Positions 8,049-17,491 of a stretch of DNA of 64,000 nucleotides are shown one piece after another. Position 1 is the stretch's first letter. Each line of letters starts with the position of its first letter. Position numbers and translations under genes: made by a program. Source of the DNA: Skermanella stibiiresistens SB22. Lineage in GTDB: Bacteria; Pseudomonadota; Alphaproteobacteria; Azospirillales; Azospirillaceae. The stretch spans positions 81,535 through 145,534 of the forward strand of contig NZ_AVFL01000018.1 in the NCBI RefSeq assembly GCF_000576635.1, given 5' to 3'. The notes under the pieces were generated by a model that had not been told where the DNA came from, did no database searches, and worked only from the letters and a program-made list of their open reading frames with translations.

Positions 8049-8459
8049 ATGGGCGCTGATTTGGGAGCGGGTCGGGAGGCTTCCGACCGCTTCGTCATCC
8101 AGCGCGCGGTCGGCAAGAAATGGGAGACGGTCGAGGTCCACGGCGACGCGGCGGGGGGAGCGGCGGCCTTCGCGGCCAGCGTGCGCGCGGCGCCCCGCTC
8201 CTTCCTGCGGCTGATCCGGCTGCGCGCCGATCCGAACGCCAGGGGCGAGGTGTATGACTGGACCCTGGTCAGTTTGCACGATCCCCGCCGTGATGCTCCG
8301 CCGCCCCGCCCTTCCGGGCAGCATCCTTCGGGAAGGAAGCCGGGTAAGACGAAGGGCGCGGAACCGGTCCGCGCCCCCGTCAAACTCTACGTCCTGCTGT
8401 TCCTCGCCGGGGCGGCCCTCGTCCTGCTTTGGCTGCTGGCGGGAGGCCGGTCCCGCTGA
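8049..8459 (+). CDS. Tail-anchored hypothetical membrane protein
   Basis: 136 residues. The soluble part (~1-80) has alternating strand-like segments (RFVIQRAVGKKWETVEVHGD; FLRLIRLRADPNARGEVYDW) and is followed by a Pro/Lys-rich linker. One C-terminal membrane helix (KLYVLLFLAGAALVLLWLLA) ends in GGRSR, so it is probably tail-anchored with the bulk in the cytoplasm. ATG 8049 is used; a TTG at 8022 is possible. No function is recognised. The 275 bp before it (7774-8048) hold no supported gene. Confidence 0.6.
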   Translation: MGADLGAGREASDRFVIQRAVGKKWETVEVHGDAAGGAAAFAASVRAAPRSFLRLIRLRADPNARGEVYDWTLVSLHDPRRDAPPPRPSGQHPSGRKPGKTKGAEPVRAPVKLYVLLFLAGAALVLLWLLAGGRSR

Positions 8460-8462
8460 CGT

Positions 8463-9701
8463 CTACTTCTTGACCAGTGGGCACGGGCTCTGCGCCAGGG
8501 GCAGATAGGCTTCGTCACCGGGGATGGTCCGCACGATCTCGTAATAATCCCACGGCTTCTTGCTCTCCGACGGCTTCTTGACCCGCGCCAGATACATGTC
8601 GTGGACCAGGCGGCCATCCTCGCGGACCTTGCCGTTGCGGGCGAACATGTCCTTGATCGGCAGTTCCTTCATCTTAGCCGCGACGACCTTGCCCTCATCG
8701 GTGCCAGCCGCCTCGACCGCCTTGAGATAATGCGCGACCGAGGAATAGACCCCCGCCTGGATCATGTTGGGCATCCGGTTCATGCGCTCGAAATAGCGTT
8801 GCGACCATGCCCGCGCCTCGTCGTCCATGTCCCAGTAGAAGCCCGTGGTCAGGACGAGGCCCTGGGCGGTCTCCAGCCCGAGCGCGTGGACGTCGCTGAG
8901 CACCAGCAGCAGGCCTGCGAGTTGCTGGCCGCTCTGGACGATGCCGAACTCCGCCGCCTGCTTGATCGAGGTGGTGGTGTCGGTCCCGGCGTTCGCCAGC
9001 CCGATGACCTGGGCGCCCGAACCCTGCGCCTGAAGCAGGAAGGACGAGAAATCGGCCGTGTTGAGGGGATGGCGGACGGCACCCAGCACCTGCCCGCCGG
9101 CCGCCTTGACGACCTCGCCAACATCCTTCTCCAGCGCGTAGCCGAACGCGTAATCGGCGGTCAGGAAAAACCAGCTCTTGCCGCCCTCCTGGACCACGGC
9201 CTTGCCGGTGCCGTTGGCCAGCGCCACGGTGTCGTAGGCCCAGTGGAAACCGGTGGGCGAGCAGGCGTCCCCCGTCAGGCGCGAGGTCGCCGCTCCCGAC
9301 GTCAGCGTGACGTGGCCGGTCTGCTTGCCGATCTCCTGCACCGCCAGCGCCACCGACGAGGTGGTCAGGTCGGCGATGGCGTCGACCCCTTCGGTATCGA
9401 ACCACTGCCGCGCGATGTTGGACCCGATGTCGGGCTTGTTCTGGTGGTCGGCCGAGATGACCTGGACCGGCTTGCCCAGGACCTTGCCGCCGAAATCCTC
9501 GACCGCCATCTGGGCCGCGATCACCGAACCCCGGCCGCCGAAATCGGCGTAGAGGCCGGACTGATCGTTGAGGACGCCGATCTTGACCGCGTCTCCCGAC
9601 ACTTGGGCGCTGGCGGCCCCTGCGGACAGGATGAACGCGCAGCCGGCGATGATCGCCGCCTTGTTCCGGGCGGTGGACACCGCCTTGATCGTTGACTTCA
9701 T
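8463..9701 (-). CDS. Branched-chain amino-acid-type ABC transporter substrate-binding protein
   Basis: 412-residue periplasmic protein of the LivJ/Peripla_BP_6 type. It has a signal peptide (basic start, then AAIIAGCAFILSAGAASA) and the family start VKIGVLNDQSGLYADFGGRG. ATG 9701 has an excellent ribosome site (GGGGAGGAAAT). No permease or ATPase gene is adjacent, so it must work with components encoded elsewhere or act as a stand-alone sensor protein. Close relatives often bind amides, aromatic compounds or urea-like ligands rather than Leu/Ile/Val; the ligand is not predictable here. Confidence 0.9.
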   Translation of the reverse strand: MKSTIKAVSTARNKAAIIAGCAFILSAGAASAQVSGDAVKIGVLNDQSGLYADFGGRGSVIAAQMAVEDFGGKVLGKPVQVISADHQNKPDIGSNIARQWFDTEGVDAIADLTTSSVALAVQEIGKQTGHVTLTSGAATSRLTGDACSPTGFHWAYDTVALANGTGKAVVQEGGKSWFFLTADYAFGYALEKDVGEVVKAAGGQVLGAVRHPLNTADFSSFLLQAQGSGAQVIGLANAGTDTTTSIKQAAEFGIVQSGQQLAGLLLVLSDVHALGLETAQGLVLTTGFYWDMDDEARAWSQRYFERMNRMPNMIQAGVYSSVAHYLKAVEAAGTDEGKVVAAKMKELPIKDMFARNGKVREDGRLVHDMYLARVKKPSESKKPWDYYEIVRTIPGDEAYLPLAQSPCPLVKK

Positions 9702-9893
9702 TTGATTTCCTCCCCGTCTAGAAGACCGTTCCATGAAAACCGGGGACGGGATGGTGTCAACTGATAGTTCGGCGAATCATTTGGGGTGCGGAACGTTAGG
9801 CTTCGTGGCATCTGGCGCGACATTGATTTGCACGCCCGGTTGTGGTTGGTTCCGGTCCAAGGCGATCGGCATCACGAAAATGCCACGAACTTC

Positions 9894-9914
9894 GTGGGCT
9901 CCCGAGGAGCCCAC
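9894..9914 (+). other. Hairpin in the pgk upstream region
   Basis: A perfect 8-bp stem, GTGGGCTC / GAGCCCAC, with a 5-nt loop lies 74 bp before pgk. No T-tract follows, so it is not a typical terminator. It could be a leader structure or an operator. Significance unknown. Confidence 0.35.
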
Positions 9915-9987
9915 AGGGAACACCCTGGACGCAAATCCGGCGCGCGATGTTACCCGCGCGCGACAGACGAGGAATGGGACGGAACCG

Positions 9988-11181
9988 ATGAGCGGCTTCA
10001 AAACCCTTGATGATTTTGAGTTCGACGGCAAGACCGTCCTGGTCCGGGCCGACCTGAACGTCCCCACGAAGGATGGCGTGGTGACCGACACGACGCGAAT
10101 CGACCGGCTGGCCCCGACATTGACGGAGCTGTCCCAAGCCGGCGCCAAGGTCGTCGTGCTCTCCCATTTCGGCCGTCCCAAGGGCGGTCCCGATCCGAAA
10201 TACTCGCTCGGCCAAGTGGTCGATTCGGTCTCGAAGGCGGTCGGCCAGAAGGTCGCCTTCGCGCCGGATTGCGTCGGCCCGGAAGCCAAGGAGGCGCTGG
10301 CCAAGATCCACGCCGGCGCCATCATCGTCATGGAGAACCTCCGCTTCCATCCGGAGGAGGAGAAGAACGACGCCGGTTTCGCGGCGCAACTGGCGGAACT
10401 CGGCGACATCTACGTCAACGACGCCTTCTCGGCGGCGCACCGCGCCCACGCCTCGACCGAGGCGCTGGCCCGCCTGCTGCCGCACGCGGCCGGCCGTCTG
10501 ATGGAAGCCGAGCTGAAGGCGCTGACGCTGGCGCTGGAGAATCCGGAGCGTCCGGTCGCGGCCGTGGTCGGCGGCGCCAAGATCTCCACCAAGCTCGACC
10601 TGCTGGGCAACCTGGTCCGCCGGGTCAACATGCTGGCGCTGGGCGGCGGCATGGCGAACACCTTCCTGTACGCGCGCGGCACCTCGGTCGGCGCCTCTCT
10701 GTGCGAGAAGGACATGGCCGAGAAGGCGCGCGAGATCATGGCGATCGCCGACGAGGCCGGCTGCGAGATCCTGCTGCCACGTGACGCCATCGTCGCCAAG
10801 GAGTTCAAGGCCGGCGCCGCGAGCGAGGTCGTCGCGGTCGATCAGGTGCCCGCCGACAGCATGATCCTGGATGTCGGCCCGGCCACCGTCGAATACGTCA
10901 CCCTGAAGCTCCAGGGCTGCCGCACCGTGGTGTGGAACGGCCCCCTGGGCGCGTTCGAGACCAAGCCGTTCGACGCCGGGACCAACGCGGTCGCCGGCAG
11001 CGTCGCGGCCCTGACCAAGGCCGGCCGGGTGCTGAGCGTCGCCGGTGGCGGCGACACGGTGGCGGCCCTCGCCGCGGCCGGGGTGGAGGATTCCTTCACC
11101 TACGTGTCGGCCGCTGGCGGCGCCTTCCTGGAATGGCTGGAAGGCAAGGACCTGCCGGGCGTCGCCGCGCTGAAGAGCTGA
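9988..11181 (+). CDS. pgk: Phosphoglycerate kinase
   Basis: 397 residues, normal length for the enzyme that makes ATP from 1,3-bisphosphoglycerate in glycolysis, or runs in reverse in gluconeogenesis. Family landmarks are present: [12 protein letters not shown] near the start, the substrate-binding [11 protein letters not shown], the hinge [10 protein letters not shown], and the C-terminal nucleotide-binding NGPLGAFE and [11 protein letters not shown] 9988 starts [12 protein letters not shown]. The 286-bp upstream region holds a hairpin (8-bp stem, 9894-9914) and no other gene. gapA, a common neighbour, is not in the window. Confidence 0.97.
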   Translation: MSGFKTLDDFEFDGKTVLVRADLNVPTKDGVVTDTTRIDRLAPTLTELSQAGAKVVVLSHFGRPKGGPDPKYSLGQVVDSVSKAVGQKVAFAPDCVGPEAKEALAKIHAGAIIVMENLRFHPEEEKNDAGFAAQLAELGDIYVNDAFSAAHRAHASTEALARLLPHAAGRLMEAELKALTLALENPERPVAAVVGGAKISTKLDLLGNLVRRVNMLALGGGMANTFLYARGTSVGASLCEKDMAEKAREIMAIADEAGCEILLPRDAIVAKEFKAGAASEVVAVDQVPADSMILDVGPATVEYVTLKLQGCRTVVWNGPLGAFETKPFDAGTNAVAGSVAALTKAGRVLSVAGGGDTVAALAAAGVEDSFTYVSAAGGAFLEWLEGKDLPGVAALKS

Positions 11182-11199
11182 GGCGCGGGGCGCCGGGTC

Positions 11200-12411
11200 T
11201 CAGCCCGCGCCATAGCGCCTCAGCCACTCCCGCTCGATCCGCACCATCCATGACGGGTGCGGTTCGAGCAGGGGCGTGCCCAACTCCTCCTCCGACAGCG
11301 TGGCCTCGCCGCGCGGCACCGCCGCGAATTTCGCCCTGTCCTCCGGTGTGAGGCGGTCCATGTCGAGCACCGTGAAGTCGCCCCACACGGCGGGATCCTG
11401 CTTCATGAGCTGCGCTTCCGGCGACAGCAGGAAGTCGGCGACCACCGCCGCGGCGTCCGGCGCGTTGGCGTTGTAGGGGATCGCCACGAAATGGGTGTTG
11501 CCGATCGTGCCGCGCTCCAGGACGAAGGTCCGGATCGACGGCGGCAGCAGGCCGCTGGCGATATCGCGCGACGCCTCGCCGGGGTGGAAGCTCAGCGACA
11601 TGGCGACCTCGCCGTCAGCCAGCATCTGCTTCAAGGCCGGACCACTGGCTGGGAAGCTCTCGCCACCGCGGGCCAGATTGGGGTGCAACTTCTCCAGGAA
11701 CGTCCAGAGCGGGGCCGTCACCTGGTCGAAATCGGCGTCGTCCACCGGCTTCTGGAGTAGCACCGGGTCGGCGGTCACCTCCACCAGCATCTGCTTCAGG
11801 AAGGTGCTGCCGATGAAGTCGGGCGGGCTCGGATAGGTGAAGCGGCCGGGGTTCGCCTGGGTCCAGTCGAGCAAGGCGGCGGCGCTCCGCGGCGGCTTGG
11901 CGATCTGTCCGGTGTCGTAGTTGAAGACGAACTGCGCCATGCCCCAGGGCGCCTCCATCCCGTCGGTCGGGATGGTGAAATCGACCAGGGTCGTCGGCTT
12001 GCCGACCGTGTCGATCAGCTTGGCGTTGGGCAGCCGGTCGACGAACGGGCCATACAGCAGCTTGTTCTCCTTCATGGCCGCGAAGTTCTCGCCATTCAGC
12101 CAGACGAGATCGACCGAACCGCCCTGGTCCTTGCCGGCGGCCTTCTCGGCCAGCACGCGCGAGACGACGTCGGAGGTGTCCGTCACCTTGACATGGCGCA
12201 GGTCGATGCCGAACCGGCCGCGCACCTGCTCGGCGACCCAGCCGATGTAATCGTTGATCCGGGGGTCGCCGGCCCAGGCGTTCCAATAGACGGTGTCGCC
12301 GCGCGCCGAGGCCAGCGTCTCGTCCCAGGTCGCCGCCAGGGCTGGATTGGGTGACGCCAGGAATGCCAGGGCCGCGAATGCCAGCGACAGGCTTGGAAGC
12401 GGTGATCTCAC
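11200..12411 (-). CDS. YnjB-like ABC transporter substrate-binding protein
   Basis: 403 residues with a signal peptide (SLSLAFAALAFLASPNPALA) and an extracellular binding fold like YnjB/ThiB (VYWNAWAGDPRINDYIGWVA; VDLVWLNGENFAAMKENKLL). I use GTG 12411, which has GGAAGG upstream; a TTG at 12435 would add eight residues and overlap that site. The companion permease and ATPase (ynjC, ynjD) are absent. It is the last gene of a leftward run with a small-molecule kinase and two glycosyltransferases. YnjB proteins have been proposed to bind thiamine-like ligands; that is not shown here. Confidence 0.82.
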   Translation of the reverse strand: MRSPLPSLSLAFAALAFLASPNPALAATWDETLASARGDTVYWNAWAGDPRINDYIGWVAEQVRGRFGIDLRHVKVTDTSDVVSRVLAEKAAGKDQGGSVDLVWLNGENFAAMKENKLLYGPFVDRLPNAKLIDTVGKPTTLVDFTIPTDGMEAPWGMAQFVFNYDTGQIAKPPRSAAALLDWTQANPGRFTYPSPPDFIGSTFLKQMLVEVTADPVLLQKPVDDADFDQVTAPLWTFLEKLHPNLARGGESFPASGPALKQMLADGEVAMSLSFHPGEASRDIASGLLPPSIRTFVLERGTIGNTHFVAIPYNANAPDAAAVVADFLLSPEAQLMKQDPAVWGDFTVLDMDRLTPEDRAKFAAVPRGEATLSEEELGTPLLEPHPSWMVRIEREWLRRYGAG

Positions 12412-12451
12412 GTATCGGGTCCTTCCAAATTTCAAAGAGCCCTGTTTCGGG

Positions 12452-13546
12452 TCAGCCGCCGGAGGGCAGCAGGTCGGTCAGCGGGTTGGCGTCGAGCCAC
12501 TCCGAGCGGATCGCGGCGATGGTGACGGGATCCAGGAAATCGGCGACGCGGTTTGCGACATGATCGACCAGCGCGGCGTCGCTCAAATCCGCCGACCAGT
12601 CCTCGGCATCCGAAGCCTGGTGCTTCAGCGGCTTGGCTTCCGCCTTGGATTCGACACGCCACTTGGCGCTCCACGTGACCGACCACAGCCACATCACGCG
12701 GCGCAGCGGCAGCAGCCAGGGAAGGCTGGCGCGCGCCAGGGCCGTTGGCACGGCATTCAGCCAGTGCTCATAGGCCGCCGCCAGATCGGCGGTCCCGAGG
12801 ACGGCGTGGCAGGCGACATCCCAGGTGGTCGAGGTGTAGAGCGTGGCGTGCGCCAGATCGAATCCCGCCGCGCCATAGCGCGCCTTCTCCAGGTCTACCA
12901 GCACGGCGGTGCCGGTGTCGGTGACGAGGTAATTTCCGGGATGGGCGTCGAACGAGATCAAGGTGATCGGTGGCCGGGTATCCCTCCGCGCGAACTCGGC
13001 GGCCCAGGCCAATTCCCCATCGATCGCCCGGCGGGCCTCGGGCCGTAGTCCGGCGGCGTCCAGGTGCGCCGCATGCCGCGTCACCTCCCTAAGCGTCTCG
13101 CCGACCGGATCCGCGTGGTCGCGCAAGGGACGCCGGCCCGCTGGAGATGGCGGTATTGGCAACGAGTGGATGGAGGCGAGCGCGCGGATGATGGCCGGCA
13201 GGTCCGCCGGCAGCATGGGGGGACGGCCTTTGATCTCGTCCACCACCAGCGCCCCCATCGGCACCGTCTCGTCCGGCAGCAGCACGGCGCGGAGCCCCGG
13301 TACGTGGCCTCCGGGACCGCAGCGCTCGAAGCAGGCCGCCTGATAGGTCAGGTTGTCGCTCGCGGGCAGGCCAAGCTGGCTCTGCTTGGGCACCCGCAAC
13401 AGCACGCCCATGCCGCCGACCCGAACATGGTCATGCGCCAATCCGGTGGTGGGCAGGAGCGCCAGGGCCTCCAGCGGCACACCCTGAAAGCCGGACAGGC
13501 GGACGAGCCGCCGATGAAGGGCCTGAAGCAATGGCGTCGATTTCAT
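12452..13546 (-). CDS. Aminoglycoside/choline-kinase family phosphotransferase
   Basis: 364 residues of the APH/ChoK kinase-like fold. The catalytic loop ISFDAHPGNYLV (DxHxxN) is at ~210-221 and the metal-binding DLEKARYG at ~231-238. The N-lobe is short (VGGMGVLLRVPKQSQLG). The start is ATG 13546 (MKSTPLLQALHRR). The family includes choline, ethanolamine, thiamine and homoserine kinases as well as resistance enzymes. The neighbouring YnjB-like binding protein and glycosyltransferases argue for a metabolic kinase rather than resistance. The substrate is unknown; thiamine or choline are candidates by context only. Confidence 0.8.
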   Translation of the reverse strand: MKSTPLLQALHRRLVRLSGFQGVPLEALALLPTTGLAHDHVRVGGMGVLLRVPKQSQLGLPASDNLTYQAACFERCGPGGHVPGLRAVLLPDETVPMGALVVDEIKGRPPMLPADLPAIIRALASIHSLPIPPSPAGRRPLRDHADPVGETLREVTRHAAHLDAAGLRPEARRAIDGELAWAAEFARRDTRPPITLISFDAHPGNYLVTDTGTAVLVDLEKARYGAAGFDLAHATLYTSTTWDVACHAVLGTADLAAAYEHWLNAVPTALARASLPWLLPLRRVMWLWSVTWSAKWRVESKAEAKPLKHQASDAEDWSADLSDAALVDHVANRVADFLDPVTIAAIRSEWLDANPLTDLLPSGG

Positions 13547-13598
13547 GGCCCGCACTATGGCCGATGACGGCGGCCGGTCATAGCGGGGATGCTTCACA

Positions 13599-14249
13599 TC
13601 ACCGTGATATCGGGAGCCGTGACATCGGGGTTTCGCGGCGGCGCCAGCGTTTCCACGCCACCGGGTCGTCGACATCCTCCAGCGTCTCCAGCGGCGGCCC
13701 GACTTCCCCCGGCCGAAGGTTCGCCAGCGTGTCGGACAGCGCCCAAGGGCCGGACCAGCGGACGCCGGCGAAGATGTCGCGCGGTTCGGCGGGCCTGCGC
13801 CGCGCGCCGACCAGCCAGTAGCCGCCATCCGCCGCCGGCCCGAAGACGAAGTCACGGTTTCCCAGCGTCCGGAAGGCCGCGGCGATGTGATCGGGCGTGA
13901 TCGCCGGGATGTCGGTGCCGATCACCACGACCGGACCGGGCGGCAGGACGAGGGATCGGCGCCGCGCGTGGTTCAGCATGGGATGGCGCATCCGGGCGCC
14001 CAGGTCGCCGCCACCCTGGGGACGCCGGTTGACGCCCGGCGCCGGCTTGACGGGACGGGCGCGGTCGGGCGTCAGCGCCAGCCAGACCGTCCAGCGCGGA
14101 TCCCCGCCCAGCCGGCGCAGAAGCGCCGCCAAGGCGGTTCGCTGGAAGTGGACGGCGGCGACCGGCCCGACATGGGCCGCCAGGCGCCGCTTGCCGCGAC
14201 CCAGCCGGGTCTCCCGCGCGAGGATGACGAGGTGCCGCCGCGACGCCAT
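13599..14249 (-). CDS. TIGR04282-type glycosyltransferase (DUF2064)
   Basis: 216 residues. It matches the DUF2064/TIGR04282 family: GKRRLAAHVGPVAAVHFQRT at the N-terminus, the nucleotide-binding VVVIGTDIPAITPDHI, then GPAADGGYWLVGARR, which are the family's best-conserved blocks. It starts 4 bp after the TIGR04283-type gene, so the two are coupled. The family is named from arsenosugar clusters, but most members occur without arsenic genes, and none (arsM, arsS) is seen here. Sugar and acceptor are unknown. Confidence 0.85.
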   Translation of the reverse strand: MASRRHLVILARETRLGRGKRRLAAHVGPVAAVHFQRTALAALLRRLGGDPRWTVWLALTPDRARPVKPAPGVNRRPQGGGDLGARMRHPMLNHARRRSLVLPPGPVVVIGTDIPAITPDHIAAAFRTLGNRDFVFGPAADGGYWLVGARRRPAEPRDIFAGVRWSGPWALSDTLANLRPGEVGPPLETLEDVDDPVAWKRWRRRETPMSRLPISR

Positions 14250-14253
14250 CGCT

Positions 14254-14937
14254 TCAGCCGTACAGCCGGCGGATGCGGTCGGACGGCACTCCGGCCAGAT
14301 GGAGGACGAGGCAGCCCAGGTTGCGGAGTGGGCGGCGGATGTACCCGCCGCGCCGGTACCTCTCCGCCGATGTCGTCATGGTGAAGGGAAGCTGGGCCAG
14401 ACGGTCCCGCCCGACGCTGCGGACGATCGTCACGTCCTCCATCAGCGGCACCGCGGGGAAGCCGCCGACCTCGCGGTAGAGATCGCGGTGGATCAGCAAT
14501 CCCTGGTCGCCATAGGGCAGGCCCAGCCAGCGGCAGCGCCAGGCGACCAAGGCCTCTATCCGGCGGGCGGCGGGCGCCGTGTCATCGAGCGCCAACCGAC
14601 CATATCCGGCGCGGCCCTCGTTTCTGGGCTCGGCGATGAAACCAGCGATCGCTTCCCGCCATCCCGCACTTGGCAAACTATCGGCGTGGAGGAAGAACAG
14701 CCACTCGACGCCGCCGCCGAGAAGCGCTTCGGCTCCGGCCGCCAGTTGCTGGCCGCGGCCACGGGACGCCAGGATGACGCGGACTCCCGGACGTTCGGCG
14801 GGTCGGTCCGTCGAGCCGCCGTCGGATATCAGGATCGGCCAGCCCTCCGCCAAGGCGATGGGGCCGATCCGGTCGAGCGTCCGGTTCAGCGAGGCGGCGT
14901 CGAGGGTGGGAATGACGATGCCGAGGACCGGCGGCAC
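14254..14937 (-). CDS. TIGR04283-type family 2 glycosyltransferase
   Basis: 227 residues with a GT-A fold: VLGIVIPTLDAASLN at the start, ILISDGGSTDRPAERPGVRV, then FFLHADSLPSAGWREAI as the DxD-like site (HAD), and the C-terminal MEDVTIVRSVGRDRLAQLP. It starts at GTG 14937 with GAGGGAG upstream. It is the first gene of the leftward run GT2, GT/DUF2064, kinase, YnjB-like protein. Probably cytoplasmic; substrate unknown. Confidence 0.85.
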   Translation of the reverse strand: MPPVLGIVIPTLDAASLNRTLDRIGPIALAEGWPILISDGGSTDRPAERPGVRVILASRGRGQQLAAGAEALLGGGVEWLFFLHADSLPSAGWREAIAGFIAEPRNEGRAGYGRLALDDTAPAARRIEALVAWRCRWLGLPYGDQGLLIHRDLYREVGGFPAVPLMEDVTIVRSVGRDRLAQLPFTMTTSAERYRRGGYIRRPLRNLGCLVLHLAGVPSDRIRRLYG

Positions 14938-14977
14938 GGATTGCTCCCTCGGAGTGGGGTCGTGGGACCCCAGCCTA

Positions 14978-16084
14978 TCACTCCGCCGCCCAGGGCAGCA
15001 GGATTTCGACCGAGGTGCCCCGATGGCCGGTGGGTGCGTCCGGCGTTCCGGAGGACAGGAAGCACAGGCGCGCCCCGATCTGCCGCGCCAGCGTCCGGAC
15101 CAGCAGGAGCCCCAGTCCCTTGCGGGTGGCGGTGCGGGCGTCGTCCAGACCAATGCCATCGTCGCTGACGGTGATCCCGGTCACCCGCCGGCGGCCGGTG
15201 ATGTTGATCTCCACGGCGCCGCCAGACGACGTGAACGCGTGGGCCAGCGAGTTTCCGATGAGTTCCGCCACGATCAGCGCCAAGGGGCCAGCCGCCTTCA
15301 AGGGAACCAGTCCATCGTCACCCGTCACCCGCACCATGGTCTTGGTCGAGGAACCGTCGGATTCCCTGGTCAGGCTGTCGCAGACCGTGACGAGAAGAGG
15401 CCGAAGCGGTGTGTCGGCGGTACTGCTATCGTCGAACACCAAGCCGTGGACCAGACTCATGGTCTGTATCCGCCCGAAGCTCTTCCGCACCTCGCTGGCG
15501 CTCGGCTCCTCCAGCCGGGATGCCTGGAGGTTGAGCAGGCTGGAGATGACTTGCAGGTTGTTGCGGGTCTGATGGTGGATCTCGTGGATCAGGGCGTCCC
15601 GGTCGGCCAAGGCGGCCCGCAACGCGGAGGTTCGCTGATCGACCTGCCTCTCCAAGGTTTCGTTGAGATTCCGGAGACTTTCATTGCTTTCCGCCAGATC
15701 GCGCGACGAGTGGTCCAGTTCCTCGAGCGCCACGCGGAACTCCTCCTCGGCGGTCTCGGCCTCCATGCGGCTCGCGAGCAATTGCCGCTCCAGCGAACGC
15801 CGGTATGCCCGCTCCTCGTCACGTTGATGCCGGATATCCACCAGGGCCCGTTCCGCCCGGGCCAACCGCGCGGCGACGGCCTCCAGCTGGGCCTCCAGGG
15901 TCGCGCATTCCCCGGCGTAGAGACCGACCTGCTCGCGCAACTCCTCGCAATCGATCAGCGACTGCTCGCCTTCAAGTCTCGCCACGACCAGTCGCTGGCG
16001 CAAATCCTGGATGACTTGCCAGGCATCCTGCTCGCCATCCGGCGAACTGACCATCGGCGATCCTTTCCTGATGGCTTCCGCCAT
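14978..16084 (-). CDS. Soluble HisKA_2 family sensor histidine kinase with coiled-coil N-terminus
   Basis: 368 residues with no membrane segment. Residues ~20-165 form long coiled coils. The dimerisation/phospho-acceptor box is LIHEIHHQTRNNLQVISSLL (~175-194), typical of HisKA_2. The ATPase domain has the N-box ELIGNSLAHAF, G1 DDGIGL and a G2 region around KGLGLLLVRTLA. The start is ATG 16084. There is no sensor domain or adjacent response regulator; such kinases often act in general stress responses or with a partner sensor. Confidence 0.87.
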   Translation of the reverse strand: MAEAIRKGSPMVSSPDGEQDAWQVIQDLRQRLVVARLEGEQSLIDCEELREQVGLYAGECATLEAQLEAVAARLARAERALVDIRHQRDEERAYRRSLERQLLASRMEAETAEEEFRVALEELDHSSRDLAESNESLRNLNETLERQVDQRTSALRAALADRDALIHEIHHQTRNNLQVISSLLNLQASRLEEPSASEVRKSFGRIQTMSLVHGLVFDDSSTADTPLRPLLVTVCDSLTRESDGSSTKTMVRVTGDDGLVPLKAAGPLALIVAELIGNSLAHAFTSSGGAVEINITGRRRVTGITVSDDGIGLDDARTATRKGLGLLLVRTLARQIGARLCFLSSGTPDAPTGHRGTSVEILLPWAAE

Positions 16085-16471
16085 GGTTCAGCTCCAACCC
16101 ATCCGGCGTCCGACCCGATCCGCGGGGACGGTTCCAGCGTCCCAACGCCGTCCCTGGCGCGCCACCGGCTTGGTCGAGGTCCGCGGCGTTCCACACCCAT
16201 GTCCACGCACCATTCGCCCACCCGCGGAGTGAAGAGGAATTCGATGGGCGCCATGAGGTTCCCCCGACCTACCCTACATCCCGCTGATTCGAAAACACGG
16301 TACTGGTGCGAGGGTGAACGACCGGGGATCCTGCAGACGACCCATACGTCTAATGGCCGTCGGGATGAGAAGTTCCCGCTTCTCGCGTGACGCGGCGCGA
16401 ACGGCACCGTGGATGGCATGGGAGGAAACGGCGTCGGCGGTGTTGACGTCGCGCATGATCTGGAAGTCGTG
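16085..16471. other. Divergent intergenic region, no gene recognised
   Basis: 387 bp between the leftward HisKA_2 kinase and the rightward CheB gene. It should hold promoters for both. Short reading frames here have no family resemblance, and I see no clear -35/-10 pair or strong hairpin. Confidence 0.5.
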
Positions 16472-17389
16472 ATGGCGGGAAACAGACGGGACATCATCGT
16501 GATCGGCGCGTCGGCCGGGGGCGTCCAGGCGCTCCAGGCCCTGGTGGCCGGCTTGCCGCCGGACTTCCCCGCCGCGATCCTGATCGTCGTCCACATGACG
16601 CCCAACCTGCCGAGCCGGCTCGCCTCCCTGCTGGCCCGCGCCGGCCCGCTGCGCGCGCGGAACGGGTATGACGGCGCCCCGATCGAACCGGGCGTCATCC
16701 TGGTGGCCCCGCCCGATCATCACATGAGGGTCGGGATGTCCGGTGATGGCGGCGTGATCGCACTGGACCATGGTGTCCGCGAGAAGCGGGCCCGGCCGGC
16801 CGTGGACCCGCTGTTCCGCTCCGCGGCCACCGCGTTCGGAGACCGGGTGATCGGGGTCGTGCTGACGGGACTGCTCGATGACGGCAGCGCTGGGCTGGCC
16901 GCCGTCAAGCGACGGGGTGGCATCGGCGTCGTCCAGGATCCCTCGGACGCCCGCTGGCCCGACATGCCGCGCAACGCCATGGCGGCGACACCCGTCGATT
17001 TCGTCGTCCCGCTGGCTGGGATCGCGGATCTGCTGGTCAAACTGGTCGCGGGCGACAAGGCGATCATCCCGGCCGCTTCGGTCAACCCACTTGGATGTCC
17101 GGCCTGTGGCGCGGCATTGGACTGGAACCAGGACGGCGCGCGCTATCGCTGCCCGGGAGGACACGACTACACCCCGGAGTCCCTGTCCTTATCAGCCCGA
17201 TTTCCATTGGACGCGTCGATCGCGGCCGTGATCGGCGAAATTGGCAGCCGCATCCGCCTGCTGCGACGATTGGCCCTGGATGCCAGGTCGAGGGGCGAAA
17301 CCGCCGCGGCGATTGGCTGGGACGCCGAGGTCGACATCCTCCGGACGGCGGCCAATGCCCTCGACCATCACGCACCGCACAAGAATTGA
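16472..17389 (+). CDS. Orphan CheB-type protein-glutamate methylesterase with C-terminal zinc-ribbon-like motif
   Basis: 305 residues. The CheB catalytic domain (~5-185) starts RDIIVIGASAGGVQAL and keeps the triad: Ser in GASAGG, His in VVHMTPNLPS and Asp in GLLDDGSAG. It lacks the receiver domain of classical CheB. A Cys4-like motif follows (CPAC at ~208-211, then RCPGGHDYTPESL), a C-terminal feature typical of orphan CheB-like proteins. ATG 16472 is chosen for conservation and a GGAAG site; an in-frame ATG at 16409 is possible. No cheR or chemotaxis operon adjoins it. Confidence 0.85.
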   Translation: MAGNRRDIIVIGASAGGVQALQALVAGLPPDFPAAILIVVHMTPNLPSRLASLLARAGPLRARNGYDGAPIEPGVILVAPPDHHMRVGMSGDGGVIALDHGVREKRARPAVDPLFRSAATAFGDRVIGVVLTGLLDDGSAGLAAVKRRGGIGVVQDPSDARWPDMPRNAMAATPVDFVVPLAGIADLLVKLVAGDKAIIPAASVNPLGCPACGAALDWNQDGARYRCPGGHDYTPESLSLSARFPLDASIAAVIGEIGSRIRLLRRLALDARSRGETAAAIGWDAEVDILRTAANALDHHAPHKN

Positions 17390-17491
17390 TCCAGATCAGT
17401 CCCCACAGCTGAATGTTTCGGTACCATCCCGCGACTAAAAGCAGAGCTTCATTTCAACGATGTCGCTCCGACAAAACGAGGGGACCCCCGG

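Noticed and set aside
13599..14937. Arsenosugar biosynthesis
   Set aside because: The families are named from arsenosugar clusters, but no arsM, arsS or arsR-like gene is present, so the name alone does not support arsenic chemistry.
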